This document shows positions 8,456 to 16,206 of a stretch of 64,000 bases of DNA, one piece after another (within the stretch, counting starts at the first letter, position 1; each line of letters starts with the position of its first letter). Location: NCBI GenBank assembly GCA_004560375.1, contig SFVC01000012.1, positions 9,794-73,793 of the forward strand, written 5' to 3'. The DNA comes from a bacterium. GTDB taxonomy: Bacteria; Bacillota; Clostridia; Oscillospirales; Oscillospiraceae. Made by a program: the position numbers and the translations under genes. The notes below the pieces were generated by a model. The model saw only the letters and a program-made list of their open reading frames with translations. It searched no databases and had not been told where the DNA came from.

Positions 8456-11068
8456 TTATTTGCGTGCCCGCCGGACGGCCTTCTCGATCTCGCAGATCAC
8501 CAGCGGCGTCAGGGACAGGCCCAGCACCACCAGCCACTCCACCCCGGTGAGGGAACACACCCGAAAGATGGCCTGGAGGGGGGGCGCCAGCAGCACCAGG
8601 AGCTGCAAGCCCATGCCCACCAGGAACGCCTTGTTCATGGCCGGGTTGGACAGCAGGCCCAGGTGGGCGATGGACTGGGTCTCGCTTCGCACGTCGAAGG
8701 CGTGGAACAGCTGGCAGAAGGTCAGCGTGGCGAAGGCCATGGTGTTGGCGGTGGCGTCCGCCAGGGTGGGGTCGCTGAGCACGTACTCCCCCAGCCAGTA
8801 GGCCGCCAGGGTGAGCAGGCCCACCATCACCCCCTGCCACGCCAGCCGGAAGGAGAACGCCTTGTCGAACAGAGGCTGGGAGGCCGGGCGGGGCTTTTCC
8901 TCCATGACGGTGGGCTCCACCGGCTCCATGCCCAGGGCCAGGGCGGGCAGGGAGTCGGTCACCAGGTTGAGCCACAGCAGCTGCACTGCCACCAGGGGCT
9001 GCTGGTGGAAGTTGAACAGGGTGGCCAGGAACAGGGTGATGATCTCCCCGATGTTGCAGGACAGCAGGTAGTGGATGGCCTTCTTGATGTTGGAGTAGAT
9101 CCCCCGGCCCTGCTCCACGGCGTTGACGATGGTGGCGAAGTTGTCGTCGGTGAGGATCATGTCCGCCGCGCCTTTGGCCACGTCGGTGCCGGTGATGCCC
9201 ATGGCGCAGCCGATGTCGGCGGCCTTCAGGGCGGGGGCGTCGTTCACCCCGTCCCCGGTCATGGCCACCACCATGCCCTTCTTCTGCCACGCCTTCACGA
9301 TCCGCATCTTGTGCTCCGGGGACACCCGGGCGTAGACGGAGAATTTGTCCACGTCCTGCTCCAGCAGCTCCTGGGGCATGAAGTCCAGATCCTCCCCGGT
9401 GATGGCCAGGTCGCCGTCCCGGAAGATGTCCAGCTCCCTGGCGATGGCCACGGCGGTGAGCTTGTGATCCCCGGTGATCATCACCGGGCGGATGCCCGCC
9501 CCGTAGCACTGGGCCACCGCGTCCTTCACCTCCATCCGGGGCGGGTCGATCATGCCCACCAGCCCCACAAAGGTCAGCTCCGTCTCCAGCGTCTCCGAGT
9601 TCAGATCCCCGGGCAGCGCGTCCAGGTCCTTGTAGGCGCAGGCCAGCACCCGCAGGGCGTGCTCGGCCATGTCGGCGTTGGCGGCGGCGGCGTCCCGGGC
9701 CAGGGCCGCGTTCAGGGGCACCTCCCCCCCGGACAGCGCCCGGGTGCACCGGGACAGCAGTACGTCGGGGGCGCCCTTCACCATCACCCGGTACTTGCCG
9801 TTCAGGGGGTGTACCGTGCTCATCAGCTTCCGGTCGGAGTCAAAGGGCAGCTCCGCCACCCGGGGCAGCTCCCGCTCCAGGGCGTTTTTGTCCAGCCCCT
9901 CCGCCAGGGCCGCGTCCACAAAGGCGGTCTCGGTGGGGTCGCCGGCGGTCTTGCCGTCGGGGGAGAGCACCGTGTCGTTGCACAGCGCCCCGATGGTGAG
10001 CGCGTCCCGGCGGTATTTGTCCCCGGGCGTCCACACCCGCTGGACGGTCATGCGGTTCTGGGTCAGGGTGCCCGTCTTGTCCGAGCAGATCACCCCGGCG
10101 CAGCCCAGGGTCTCCACGGCGGGCAGCTTCTTCACAATGGCGTTGTGCTTTACCATCCGCTGCACGCCCAGGGCCAGCACGATGGTGACGATGGCGGGCA
10201 GGCCCTCCGGAATGGCGGCCACCGCCAGGGAGACGGCGGCCATCAGCATCTCCAGGATGGGCCGGTGGTAGAGCAGGCCCACCCCGAACATGACGGCGCA
10301 CACCGCCAGGCACACGAAGGACAGGGTCTTGGAGATCTCCGCCATCTTCCGCTGGAGGGGGGTGTCCCCGTCCTTCTCCCCCAGCAGCATTCCGGCGATG
10401 CGGCCCACCTCGGTGTCCATGCCGGTGTCCGTCACCACGCAGACGGCCCGGCCGTTGGTGATCACCGTGGACGAGATCACCATGTTCACCCGATCCCCCA
10501 GCACGGTGCCCTCGGGCAGGGCGTCCGCCGCCTGCTTGTTCACCGGCACGGACTCGCCGGTCATGGCGGACTCGTCCGCCTTCAGGTTGGAGCACTCCAG
10601 GATGCGGGCGTCGGCGGGCACCAGATCCCCCGCCTCCAGCACGATGATATCCCCGGGCACCAGGGCGTCCGTCTCCAGCCGGATCTGCTCCCCGCCCCGG
10701 ATGACCTTGGCCAGGGGGGCGGACATCTTTTGCAGGGCCTCCAGCGCCTTTTCCGCGCTGTTCTCCTGGGAGATGGAGATGACGGCGTTTACCAGCACGA
10801 TGACCAGGATGATCACGGCCTCCACCCAGTCCTCCCCGCCGGAGGAGATCAGGGACAGCACCGCCGCCGCCAGCAGCACCAGGATCATGGGATCCCGGAG
10901 CTGGTTGAGGAAGCGGAGCCAGAGGGGCTCCTTTTTGGCCCCGGACAGCTTGTTGGGGCCGTACTGCTCCAGCCGCTCCTGGGCCTGCCGGGGGGACAGG
11001 CCGGACTGGCGGTTGGTGTCCAGCTCGGACAGCACCTGCCGGTCGGACTTGGCGTACCATTGGCTCAT
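8456..11068 (-). CDS. P2-type cation-translocating ATPase (Ca2+/Mn2+ class)
   Basis: An 870-aa P-type ATPase that pumps a divalent cation across the membrane, probably outward. Motifs include the phosphorylated Asp in CSDKTGTLTQN, MTGES in the actuator domain, KGAPDVLL in the nucleotide domain and MTGDGVNDAPALKAADIG. The TM4 site PEGLPA and the TM6 stretch NLVTDSLPALALG match SERCA/PMR1-like calcium or manganese pumps. A cation-ATPase N-terminal domain opens the protein. The ATG at 11068 (AAGGAG 10 nt upstream) was chosen over longer frames. The upstream leader is a probable manganese riboswitch, so Mn2+ export is the favoured role over Ca2+; this is inference. Confidence 0.92.
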   Translation of the reverse strand: MSQWYAKSDRQVLSELDTNRQSGLSPRQAQERLEQYGPNKLSGAKKEPLWLRFLNQLRDPMILVLLAAAVLSLISSGGEDWVEAVIILVIVLVNAVISISQENSAEKALEALQKMSAPLAKVIRGGEQIRLETDALVPGDIIVLEAGDLVPADARILECSNLKADESAMTGESVPVNKQAADALPEGTVLGDRVNMVISSTVITNGRAVCVVTDTGMDTEVGRIAGMLLGEKDGDTPLQRKMAEISKTLSFVCLAVCAVMFGVGLLYHRPILEMLMAAVSLAVAAIPEGLPAIVTIVLALGVQRMVKHNAIVKKLPAVETLGCAGVICSDKTGTLTQNRMTVQRVWTPGDKYRRDALTIGALCNDTVLSPDGKTAGDPTETAFVDAALAEGLDKNALERELPRVAELPFDSDRKLMSTVHPLNGKYRVMVKGAPDVLLSRCTRALSGGEVPLNAALARDAAAANADMAEHALRVLACAYKDLDALPGDLNSETLETELTFVGLVGMIDPPRMEVKDAVAQCYGAGIRPVMITGDHKLTAVAIARELDIFRDGDLAITGEDLDFMPQELLEQDVDKFSVYARVSPEHKMRIVKAWQKKGMVVAMTGDGVNDAPALKAADIGCAMGITGTDVAKGAADMILTDDNFATIVNAVEQGRGIYSNIKKAIHYLLSCNIGEIITLFLATLFNFHQQPLVAVQLLWLNLVTDSLPALALGMEPVEPTVMEEKPRPASQPLFDKAFSFRLAWQGVMVGLLTLAAYWLGEYVLSDPTLADATANTMAFATLTFCQLFHAFDVRSETQSIAHLGLLSNPAMNKAFLVGMGLQLLVLLAPPLQAIFRVCSLTGVEWLVVLGLSLTPLVICEIEKAVRRARK

Positions 11069-11146
11069 GTGGGCAACACTCCTTTTGATCCATCTCATGA
11101 TATCAAAGAACCGGGTCGAATGATCGGGAAGGGACAAGCGGAAATG

Positions 11147-11187
11147 AAAAAAGACTTACCCACAGCGTTAGGCTGCGGATAAGTCTT
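11147..11187 (-). terminator. Riboswitch expression-platform terminator
   Basis: An AAGACTTA(T)CC stem pairs with GGGTAAGTCTT and is followed by six Ts on the minus strand. Its 5' arm overlaps the 3' end of the aptamer, so the two structures are mutually exclusive. Confidence 0.75.
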
Positions 11188-11275
11188 ACCGTTTCCGATG
11201 CCACCAGAGCCGGAGGGCTCTTGCTGTTGGCGCGCACCACGGGGTCAGGCCCCGCCGGTTACTCCCCTATCGTGA
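11178..11275 (-). ncRNA. Probable yybP-ykoY manganese riboswitch
   Basis: Read on the minus strand, the leader opens with GGGGAGTA (11267-11260) followed by CC. It then has a GC-rich hairpin, a 'GCCAACAGCAAGAGCC' segment resembling the conserved L3 region, and GGTAAGACTT (the GGCAAGACC-type 3' element). These landmarks and order match the yybP-ykoY family, which senses Mn2+ and commonly precedes P-type cation ATPases such as L. lactis YoaB. The following terminator shares bases with the 3' element, consistent with ligand-bound read-through. The ~200-nt leader starts at a consensus promoter. A covariance-model search would settle it. Confidence 0.75.
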
Positions 11276-11280
11276 GGAGA

Positions 11281-11309
11281 ATGATACCAGAATCCGGGGT
11301 GGTTGTCAA
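11281..11309 (-). promoter_or_regulatory. Promoter of the riboswitch-ATPase transcript
   Basis: On the minus strand a perfect TTGACA (11309-11304), a 17-nt spacer and TATCAT (11286-11281) place the transcript start near 11274, just before the aptamer. Confidence 0.8.
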
Positions 11310-11417
11310 GGGGGCGGGACTGACAGGTTCCCGGGGAGTGACAAAAGACTGAAAAGGCAAAGACAAGCCGCCCGGCGGCGGCACTTATTTTTTAATAAGG
11401 AATCGGGAAGTTCGCCC

Positions 11418-11446
11418 TTGCTTTGCCTCCGGTTTCCTGATATAAT
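11418..11446 (+). promoter_or_regulatory. Promoter of the shikimate kinase gene
   Basis: TTGCTT (11418-11423), a 17-nt spacer and TATAAT (11441-11446) lie about 50 nt upstream of the GTG start. Confidence 0.7.
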
Positions 11447-11494
11447 ACTTTGTCATGCTGTGCGCGGCAGATTTTGGTATCGGAGGCGGGGCGG

Positions 11495-12007
11495 GTGGAC
11501 AACCTAATTCTGATCGGGATGCCCGGCTCCGGCAAGAGCACCGTGGGCGTGGTGCTGGCCAAGGCCCTGGGGCTGCGCTTTTTGGATGTGGATCTCGTCA
11601 TACAGGAACGGGAGGGGGCCCTGCTCCAGGAGCTGATCGACCAACGGGGGGTGGAGCGGTTCCTGGATCTGGAGCGGGACGCCATCCTGTCCCTGGACTG
11701 CCGGGGGACGGTGGTGGCCCCCGGGGGGAGCTGCGTGTGCCGGGAGGAGTCCATTGCCCAGATGCGGCGGCTGGGTACGGTGGTTTACCTTCAGCTGCCG
11801 TTAGAGGACGTGGCCGGCCGGATCCGCAACCTGGCCTCCCGGGGGATCGCCCTGGCCCCCGGCCAGACGCTGGCCGACGTATACCGGATCCGGGTTCCGC
11901 TGTACGAACGCTGCGCGCACATCACCGTTCCGGCCGGGGGCCAGAGCCTGGCGGAGACGGTGGAAGCAGTGAAACAAGCTCTGGCAAGAAGCGCGGAGCC
12001 GTCGTGA
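11495..12007 (+). CDS. aroK: Shikimate kinase
   Basis: A 170-aa P-loop kinase that phosphorylates shikimate to shikimate-3-phosphate in aromatic amino-acid synthesis. Seen are the Walker A (GMPGSGKST, about residues 8-16), the shikimate-binding 'FLDVDLVIQ' acidic pair, 'GVERFLDLERDAI' with the substrate-binding Arg, 'APGGSCV' in place of the usual GGG, and the lid/adenine region 'IRVPLYERCAHI'. Start GTG at 11495 with GGAGG 9 nt upstream; the frame continues to 11450 without a better start. The last codons (A-R-S-A-E-P-S-stop) are supplied by the dispersed repeat beginning near 11989. No other aro gene is adjacent. Confidence 0.85.
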   Translation: MDNLILIGMPGSGKSTVGVVLAKALGLRFLDVDLVIQEREGALLQELIDQRGVERFLDLERDAILSLDCRGTVVAPGGSCVCREESIAQMRRLGTVVYLQLPLEDVAGRIRNLASRGIALAPGQTLADVYRIRVPLYERCAHITVPAGGQSLAETVEAVKQALARSAEPS

Positions 12008-12125
12008 GCAGCGGGCTAAGTCCGGAGCGGAGCGAATTGGCCGGAGCCGCCAGAGGCGGCGCAGGACAATTTGCGAAGTCGGAGGACTTAGAGCCGCGTC
12101 GCGAACAGGCGCAGCGTGACAACAG
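11989..12125. repeat. Dispersed 3'-end repeat, long copy
   Basis: The element opens with GCGCGGAGCCGTCGTGAGCAG-like sequence and closes with GCAGCGTGACAACA. A short version with the same two ends is at 30046-30077. The closing 36 bp also occur inverted at 4602-4637. The repeat provides the stop codon of the shikimate kinase gene and fills the spacer before the helicase gene. Confidence 0.75.
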
Positions 12126-12150
12126 ATGATTTTGGATAGGACGATTAAGT

Positions 12151-14055
12151 ATGAATTTCCGTGATTTGGGGCTTACCGCCCCCATTTTGAAGGCCCTCAC
12201 CCAGGAGGGCTACACCGACCCCACCCCCATCCAGCGCAAGGCCATCCCCCCCGCCCTGGCGGGGCGGGACGTGCTGGGCTGCGCCCAGACGGGCACCGGC
12301 AAGACCTGCGCCTTCGCCACCCCCATCCTCCAGCGGCTCAGCGGGCGGACGCCCAAGCCCCGGGTGATCCGGGCGCTGATCCTCACCCCCACCCGGGAGC
12401 TGGCCCTCCAGATCCAGGACAGCTTTGTGGCCTATGGCCGGAACCTGCCCCTGCGCTCCGCCGTCATCTTCGGCGGCGTGGGGCAGCAGCCCCAGGTGGA
12501 CGCCATCAACCGGGGGCTGGATATCCTCGTGGCCACCCCGGGGCGGCTGCTGGATCTCCACGGGCAGGGGCTGCTGGATCTGTCCCATATTGAGATCTTC
12601 GTGCTGGATGAGGCCGACCGGATGCTGGATATGGGCTTTATCCACGACGTGAAGCGGGTGCTCAAGCTGCTGCCGGAGCAGAAGCAGACCCTGTTTTTCT
12701 CCGCCACCATGCCCCCGGAGGTGATGGGGCTGGTGAACGGGCTGCTCCACGACTACCAGCGTGTGGCGGTGGATCCGGTGTCCTCCCCGGTGGAGGTCAT
12801 CAAGCAGTCGCTGTACTACGTGGACAAGGCCAACAAGACCAAGCTGCTGGCCCATCTCATGGAGGAGCGGCATATCACCTCCGCCCTGGTGTTCTCCCGC
12901 ACCAAGCACGGGGCCAACCGCATCGCCCAGGATCTGGTGAAGCGGGGCATCTCCGCCGCCGCCATCCACGGCAACAAGAGCCAGACCGCCCGGGTGCAGG
13001 CCCTCAGCGACTTCAAGGCGGGCCGGGTGCGGGTGCTGGCCGCCACCGACATCGCCGCCCGGGGGATTGACATTGACCAGCTGCCCTTTGTGTTCAACTA
13101 CAACCTGCCCGACGTGCCCGAGACCTACGTCCACCGCATCGGGCGGACGGGCCGGGCGGGCCACGAGGGGGAGGCTGTCTCCTTCTGCCAGTTCGACGAG
13201 AAGGACGAGCTGAAGGCCATTGAGAAGCTGCTGGGCAAGCCCATTCCGGTGGTGGAGGATCACCCCTTCCCCATGGAGAACTTCGACCCGCCCCAGAAGG
13301 ATAAGCACGGACGGCCCGTCAACGCCGAGGACGCGGAGGCCCGGGCCGCGGCCAAGGAGAAGCGCCGCCAGAAGGACGCGGAAAACAAGGCAAAGGCGGA
13401 GGAGCGGAAAAAGGCCGCCGTAGGGGAGGGGCTTGCCCCTCCCGTGGGACGTTCGCCGCAGCTGGGGGCGGGAGGGGCAAGTCCCGCCCCTACAGATACG
13501 GACGGGACAGACGCGCCCAAAAAGAAACGGCGCCGCCGCAAAAAGGGCGGGGCCGCTCAGGCGGGCGCCCCGGCGCCGGAGACCGTGGCCCCGGCGGAGC
13601 AGGCGCCGCTGGTTCTGCGGGATAAGCCGATTGGGCGGGGGGTGCGGCAGGGGCACATTGAGGACACCCTGCCTGACGATCCCGCCATGCCCGTCACCGA
13701 CTTCTACAAGCCTAACCCGCTGGACTCTGACGTGATCCTGGACGCCACCGCCCGGCTGCTGGCCCCCCGGCGGCCCGTGAGCAGGCCCCAGGCCCAGGCC
13801 CAGCCGAAAAAGCAGGAGCAGGAGCCGGCGCAGAAGCAGGGCCGTCAGAAGCCCCGCCGCCAGGGCAAGAAGCAGGGGGCCCCGGCCCAGCCGGTGAAAG
13901 AGCCCGTGCTGCCGCCCTCCCTGTCCGGGAAGCGGAAGCGCCGCCGGGACGACCGGCCCCGGCCCATCGAGGCCGCGCCCCGCTCCGACCGGCAGAAGGA
14001 CTCCACCCAGCACAAGAGCCTGATGCGGCCCTATTACCTCCATGACGACGACTGA
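12151..14055 (+). CDS. DEAD-box ATP-dependent RNA helicase
   Basis: A 634-aa RhlE/CshA-like RNA helicase for RNA remodelling, ribosome assembly or mRNA decay. Motifs in order: Q-motif region 'PTPIQRKAIPPAL', AQTGTGKT (Walker A), PTRELALQ, TPGR, DEAD (about residue 152), SAT, then ARGID and HRIGRTGRAG in the second RecA domain (to about residue 340). The rest is a long, Lys/Arg-rich low-complexity tail, a common RNA-binding extension. Within this tail, nucleotides 13420-13493 are a copy of the palindromic repeat also found at 3027-3102. It is read in frame as about 25 residues (A-V-G-E-G-L-A-P-P...). It overlaps the next gene by 14 nt. Confidence 0.93.
   Translation: MNFRDLGLTAPILKALTQEGYTDPTPIQRKAIPPALAGRDVLGCAQTGTGKTCAFATPILQRLSGRTPKPRVIRALILTPTRELALQIQDSFVAYGRNLPLRSAVIFGGVGQQPQVDAINRGLDILVATPGRLLDLHGQGLLDLSHIEIFVLDEADRMLDMGFIHDVKRVLKLLPEQKQTLFFSATMPPEVMGLVNGLLHDYQRVAVDPVSSPVEVIKQSLYYVDKANKTKLLAHLMEERHITSALVFSRTKHGANRIAQDLVKRGISAAAIHGNKSQTARVQALSDFKAGRVRVLAATDIAARGIDIDQLPFVFNYNLPDVPETYVHRIGRTGRAGHEGEAVSFCQFDEKDELKAIEKLLGKPIPVVEDHPFPMENFDPPQKDKHGRPVNAEDAEARAAAKEKRRQKDAENKAKAEERKKAAVGEGLAPPVGRSPQLGAGGASPAPTDTDGTDAPKKKRRRRKKGGAAQAGAPAPETVAPAEQAPLVLRDKPIGRGVRQGHIEDTLPDDPAMPVTDFYKPNPLDSDVILDATARLLAPRRPVSRPQAQAQPKKQEQEPAQKQGRQKPRRQGKKQGAPAQPVKEPVLPPSLSGKRKRRRDDRPRPIEAAPRSDRQKDSTQHKSLMRPYYLHDDD
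13420..13493. repeat. 74-bp palindromic repeat inside the helicase gene (copy 2)
   Basis: The left arm is identical to that of the element at 3027-3102 and the right arm differs at only a few bases. Here the element is inside a reading frame, which it does not break. Confidence 0.88.
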
Positions 14056-14935
14056 GCGGGAGGGCGGGCGGCACCGCCGCCCCCGGAAAAAATGCCGCCC
14101 GCTGGTGTGGCTCATCGCGCTGGCGGTGGTGGCCGTGGCGGGGGTGTTCTGGTTCCGCTGGCAGTGCTGGGGCCTCCAGACCACCCGTACCACGGCGGAG
14201 CTGGGCGGGCTGCCCGCCGGGTTCGACGGCTTCACCATTGCCCACCTGTCCGACCTCCACGGCCACGAGTACGGGGAGGACAGCGGGGAGCTGGTGGAGC
14301 GGGTGAGGCGGGAGACGCCCGACCTCATTGTGATCACCGGAGATCTGATCGACCAGAAAAGCCAGATGGAGATGGTGCCCGCCCTGGCAAAGGGGCTGGC
14401 CGCCATCGCGCCCACCTATTACGTCACCGGCAACCACGAGTGGGCCCTGGGCTCCGCCGCGGTGAAGGAGCTGAAGGCCCTTCTGGTGGAGTGCGGGGTG
14501 ACGGCGCTCTCCAACCAGTGCGAGATTTTGGAGCGGAACGGCGGCCGGCTGGCGCTGGCCGGAGTGGACGACCCCAACGGCTACGCCGACCAGACCACCC
14601 CGGAGGAGCTGTACGCCTGGATCCAGGGAAAGGAGCCCGGCCTGTTCACCCTCCTGCTGGCCCACCGGAATGAGCGGTTTGGACAGTATGCCAACGCAGG
14701 GTATGATTTTGTGATGTCCGGCCACGGGCATGGGGGGATTGTCCGCCTGCCCTTCGTGGGCGGGCTCATCGGCACCGACCGGCGGTTTTTCCCGCCCTGG
14801 ACGGCGGGGCTGTACGCCGTGGGGGACAGCACCCTGTTTGTGTCCCGGGGGCTGGGGAACAACACGACCCCCTTCCGGGGGATTCGGATCTTTAACCGCC
14901 CGGAGCTGGCGGTGGTGACGCTGAAGCAGGGGTAG
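14042..14935 (+). CDS. Membrane-anchored metallophosphoesterase (YkuE/YaeI-like)
   Basis: A 297-aa calcineurin-like phosphoesterase. A basic N-terminus and one TM segment (about residues 21-40) anchor the catalytic domain outside the membrane. Metal-binding motifs are intact: HLSDLHGHEYG, ITGDLID, VTGNHEW, and the C-terminal MSGHGHGG. This arrangement is that of YkuE/YaeI-type phosphoesterases, some of which cleave UDP-diacylglucosamine-like lipids or phosphate esters. The real substrate is unknown. Its start overlaps the helicase stop by 14 nt, so the two are co-translated. Confidence 0.85.
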   Translation: MTTTEREGGRHRRPRKKCRPLVWLIALAVVAVAGVFWFRWQCWGLQTTRTTAELGGLPAGFDGFTIAHLSDLHGHEYGEDSGELVERVRRETPDLIVITGDLIDQKSQMEMVPALAKGLAAIAPTYYVTGNHEWALGSAAVKELKALLVECGVTALSNQCEILERNGGRLALAGVDDPNGYADQTTPEELYAWIQGKEPGLFTLLLAHRNERFGQYANAGYDFVMSGHGHGGIVRLPFVGGLIGTDRRFFPPWTAGLYAVGDSTLFVSRGLGNNTTPFRGIRIFNRPELAVVTLKQG

Positions 14936-14995
14936 GGCCCCTTGCATCCCCCCCTTGCAGGTGGTGGGGCTGCGCCCCCCTGGGCCGCTGGGGGT

Positions 14996-15298
14996 GGCAG
15001 GGGACGCCCCTGCCGGGGGCGTTACTTTTCCCACGTGGGAAAAGTAACCAAAAGGACGCTTAGGGGGTGGCCACCGGTTCGACTGCGAGCGCGAAGGGCG
15101 CGCTCTTGCTCACAGGTTGGCCACCCCCTAAGAACCCCCGGGAAGGTCAAGGGCACGCCGATTTTGATGCGGCGGGGGTGTGACCGGCTTGATGGGGTGA
15201 CGAATGGATTTCCCGTTGATTTCCGGCCCACACCGGGCCTGAGTTTCTCGGGTACTGAGAAGCTGGGGATCTGTTTGAAACGCCTGGATGGGCGCGGC
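14996..15298 (+). repeat. ~290-bp structured dispersed repeat, copy A
   Basis: The modules are, in order: a GGCAGGGG/CCCCTGCC hairpin, a GTTACTTTTCC/GGAAAAGTAAC hairpin, a long CTTAGGGGGTGGCC/GGCCACCCCCTAAG hairpin with a variable tip, then a conserved arm containing AAGGTCAAGGGCACGCCG, GTGACCGGCTT and CGGCCCACACCGGGCC. Copies B (15880-16163, inverted), C and D share this order. It holds no convincing gene and accounts for the whole gap from 14936 to 15301. Confidence 0.88.
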
Positions 15299-15301
15299 TT
15301 T

Positions 15302-15556
15302 TTAGCGGGTCAGTTCCAGGGCGAGACGGAAGCCGGCGCGGAAATAGGCGGACTCCCGCAGCTCGCCGATGGCGAGCTGTTCCGTCAGCAGCGTGTCGAT
15401 CAGCGACGCGGTGTCTTGGTGGAAAGATCCAAGCAGACGTTTGACCTCGGCGTCCTGGCGGGTTGTGCGGACAAGGTATTCGCCGTCTCCACACAAGATA
15501 TCCTCTACAAGAGTTTTGCCGACACTGGTATAAAAGGCGTCCATTAGCTCAGTCAT
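15302..15556 (-). CDS. 84-aa protein of unknown function (DUF6809-like) under repressor control
   Basis: A small, acidic, probably all-helical protein. The C-terminal 'YFRAGFRLALELTR' resembles the end of the small clostridial proteins grouped as DUF6809 ('F..GFRLG..L'); this is a weak match from memory. The ATG at 15556 is preceded by AAAGGAT. It is transcribed from a perfect TTGACA-N17-TATAAT promoter whose -10 box is buried in a palindromic operator shared with the divergent XRE gene. So it is predicted to be strongly expressed but normally repressed. The gene stops 4 nt from the inner end of repeat A. Confidence 0.65.
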   Translation of the reverse strand: MTELMDAFYTSVGKTLVEDILCGDGEYLVRTTRQDAEVKRLLGSFHQDTASLIDTLLTEQLAIGELRESAYFRAGFRLALELTR

Positions 15557-15584
15557 CAAAATCGATCCTTTGCATTAAAAATAG

Positions 15585-15638
15585 TTGATTATGCACAACC
15601 TATGCGTATATTATATACGCATAACTGTTGCGTGTCAA
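15585..15638. promoter_or_regulatory. Divergent promoters with a shared palindromic operator
   Basis: Minus strand: TTGACA (15638-15633), N17, TATAAT (15615-15610), full consensus. Plus strand: TTGATT (15585-15590), N16, TATATT (15607-15612). A perfect palindrome with arms 15601-15610 and 15614-15623 (TATGCGTATA / TATACGCATA, 3-nt spacer) covers both -10 boxes. It is the obvious binding site for the XRE protein encoded at 15655. Confidence 0.8.
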
Positions 15639-15654
15639 GAGGGAGAGCAAAAAA

Positions 15655-15864
15655 GTGAAGCTTGCAGAGCGTTTACGGGAGCTGCGTGGGAAAAAGGGCG
15701 TAACCCAAAGCCAAGTGGCGGAATATCTGGGTCTGAAGCTGAGGGCGTATCAATACTATGAAAGCGGCGAACACCGTCCCGAATATGAAAAACTGATCGC
15801 GCTGGCGGATTATTACGACGTAACCGTAGACTATCTGCTGGGCCGGACAGACGAGCCAAATTAA
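15655..15864 (+). CDS. XRE-family helix-turn-helix repressor
   Basis: A 69-aa single-domain DNA-binding protein. The HTH core reads 'LRGKKGVTQSQVAEYLGLKLRAYQYYESGEHRPEYEKLIALADYY' in segments typical of phage Cro/CI-like XRE repressors, ending 'TVDYLLGRTDEP'. The GTG at 15655 with GGGAG 9 nt upstream was preferred to a TTG at 15628. It is divergent from the 84-aa gene and its own promoter is covered by the palindromic operator, so it should repress itself and its neighbour. Both genes are enclosed by inverted repeats A and B. Confidence 0.85.
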   Translation: MKLAERLRELRGKKGVTQSQVAEYLGLKLRAYQYYESGEHRPEYEKLIALADYYDVTVDYLLGRTDEPN

Positions 15865-15879
15865 CGCCTCTGCCATACC

Positions 15880-16163
15880 CCGCGCCATTTAGGCGTTGAA
15901 AAGAGAACCCCGGCGGTTCAATGCCGGAGAAATGCAGGCCCGGTGTGGGCCGGAAATCGAAGGGAAATCCGTTCGTAACCCGCTCAAGCCGGTCACTCCC
16001 CCGCGGCACTCAAATCGGCGTGCCCTTGACCTTAACGGGGGTTCTTAGGGGGTGACCGACTAAGGACGCGAAGCGTCCGCCGGAGGCCACCCCCTAAGCG
16101 CGCTCTTTGGTTACTTTCTCTCGCGCGAGAGAAAGTAACGCCCCCGGCAGGGCGCGTCCTGCC
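15880..16163 (-). repeat. ~290-bp structured dispersed repeat, copy B (inverted)
   Basis: Reverse complement of the copy A layout: CCTGCCGGGGGCGTTACTTTC, the TCTCGCGCGAGA-tipped hairpin, the CTTAGGGGGTGGCC hairpin, AAGGTCAAGGGCACGCCG and the CGGCCCACACCGGGCC hairpin. Similarity to A extends to the inner ends (AACGCCT..ATGG.CGCGG). It fills the gap between the XRE gene and mnmG. Confidence 0.88.
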
Positions 16164-16206
16164 AAACGGAACCCGCCCCGGCAGGGGCAAGCAAGGAGGT
16201 CACGCG

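Noticed and set aside
14942..15547. Possible 201-aa protein across repeat A and the 84-aa gene
   Set aside because: It is a translation of the hairpin repeat plus the antisense of the smaller, better supported gene with its own consensus promoter.
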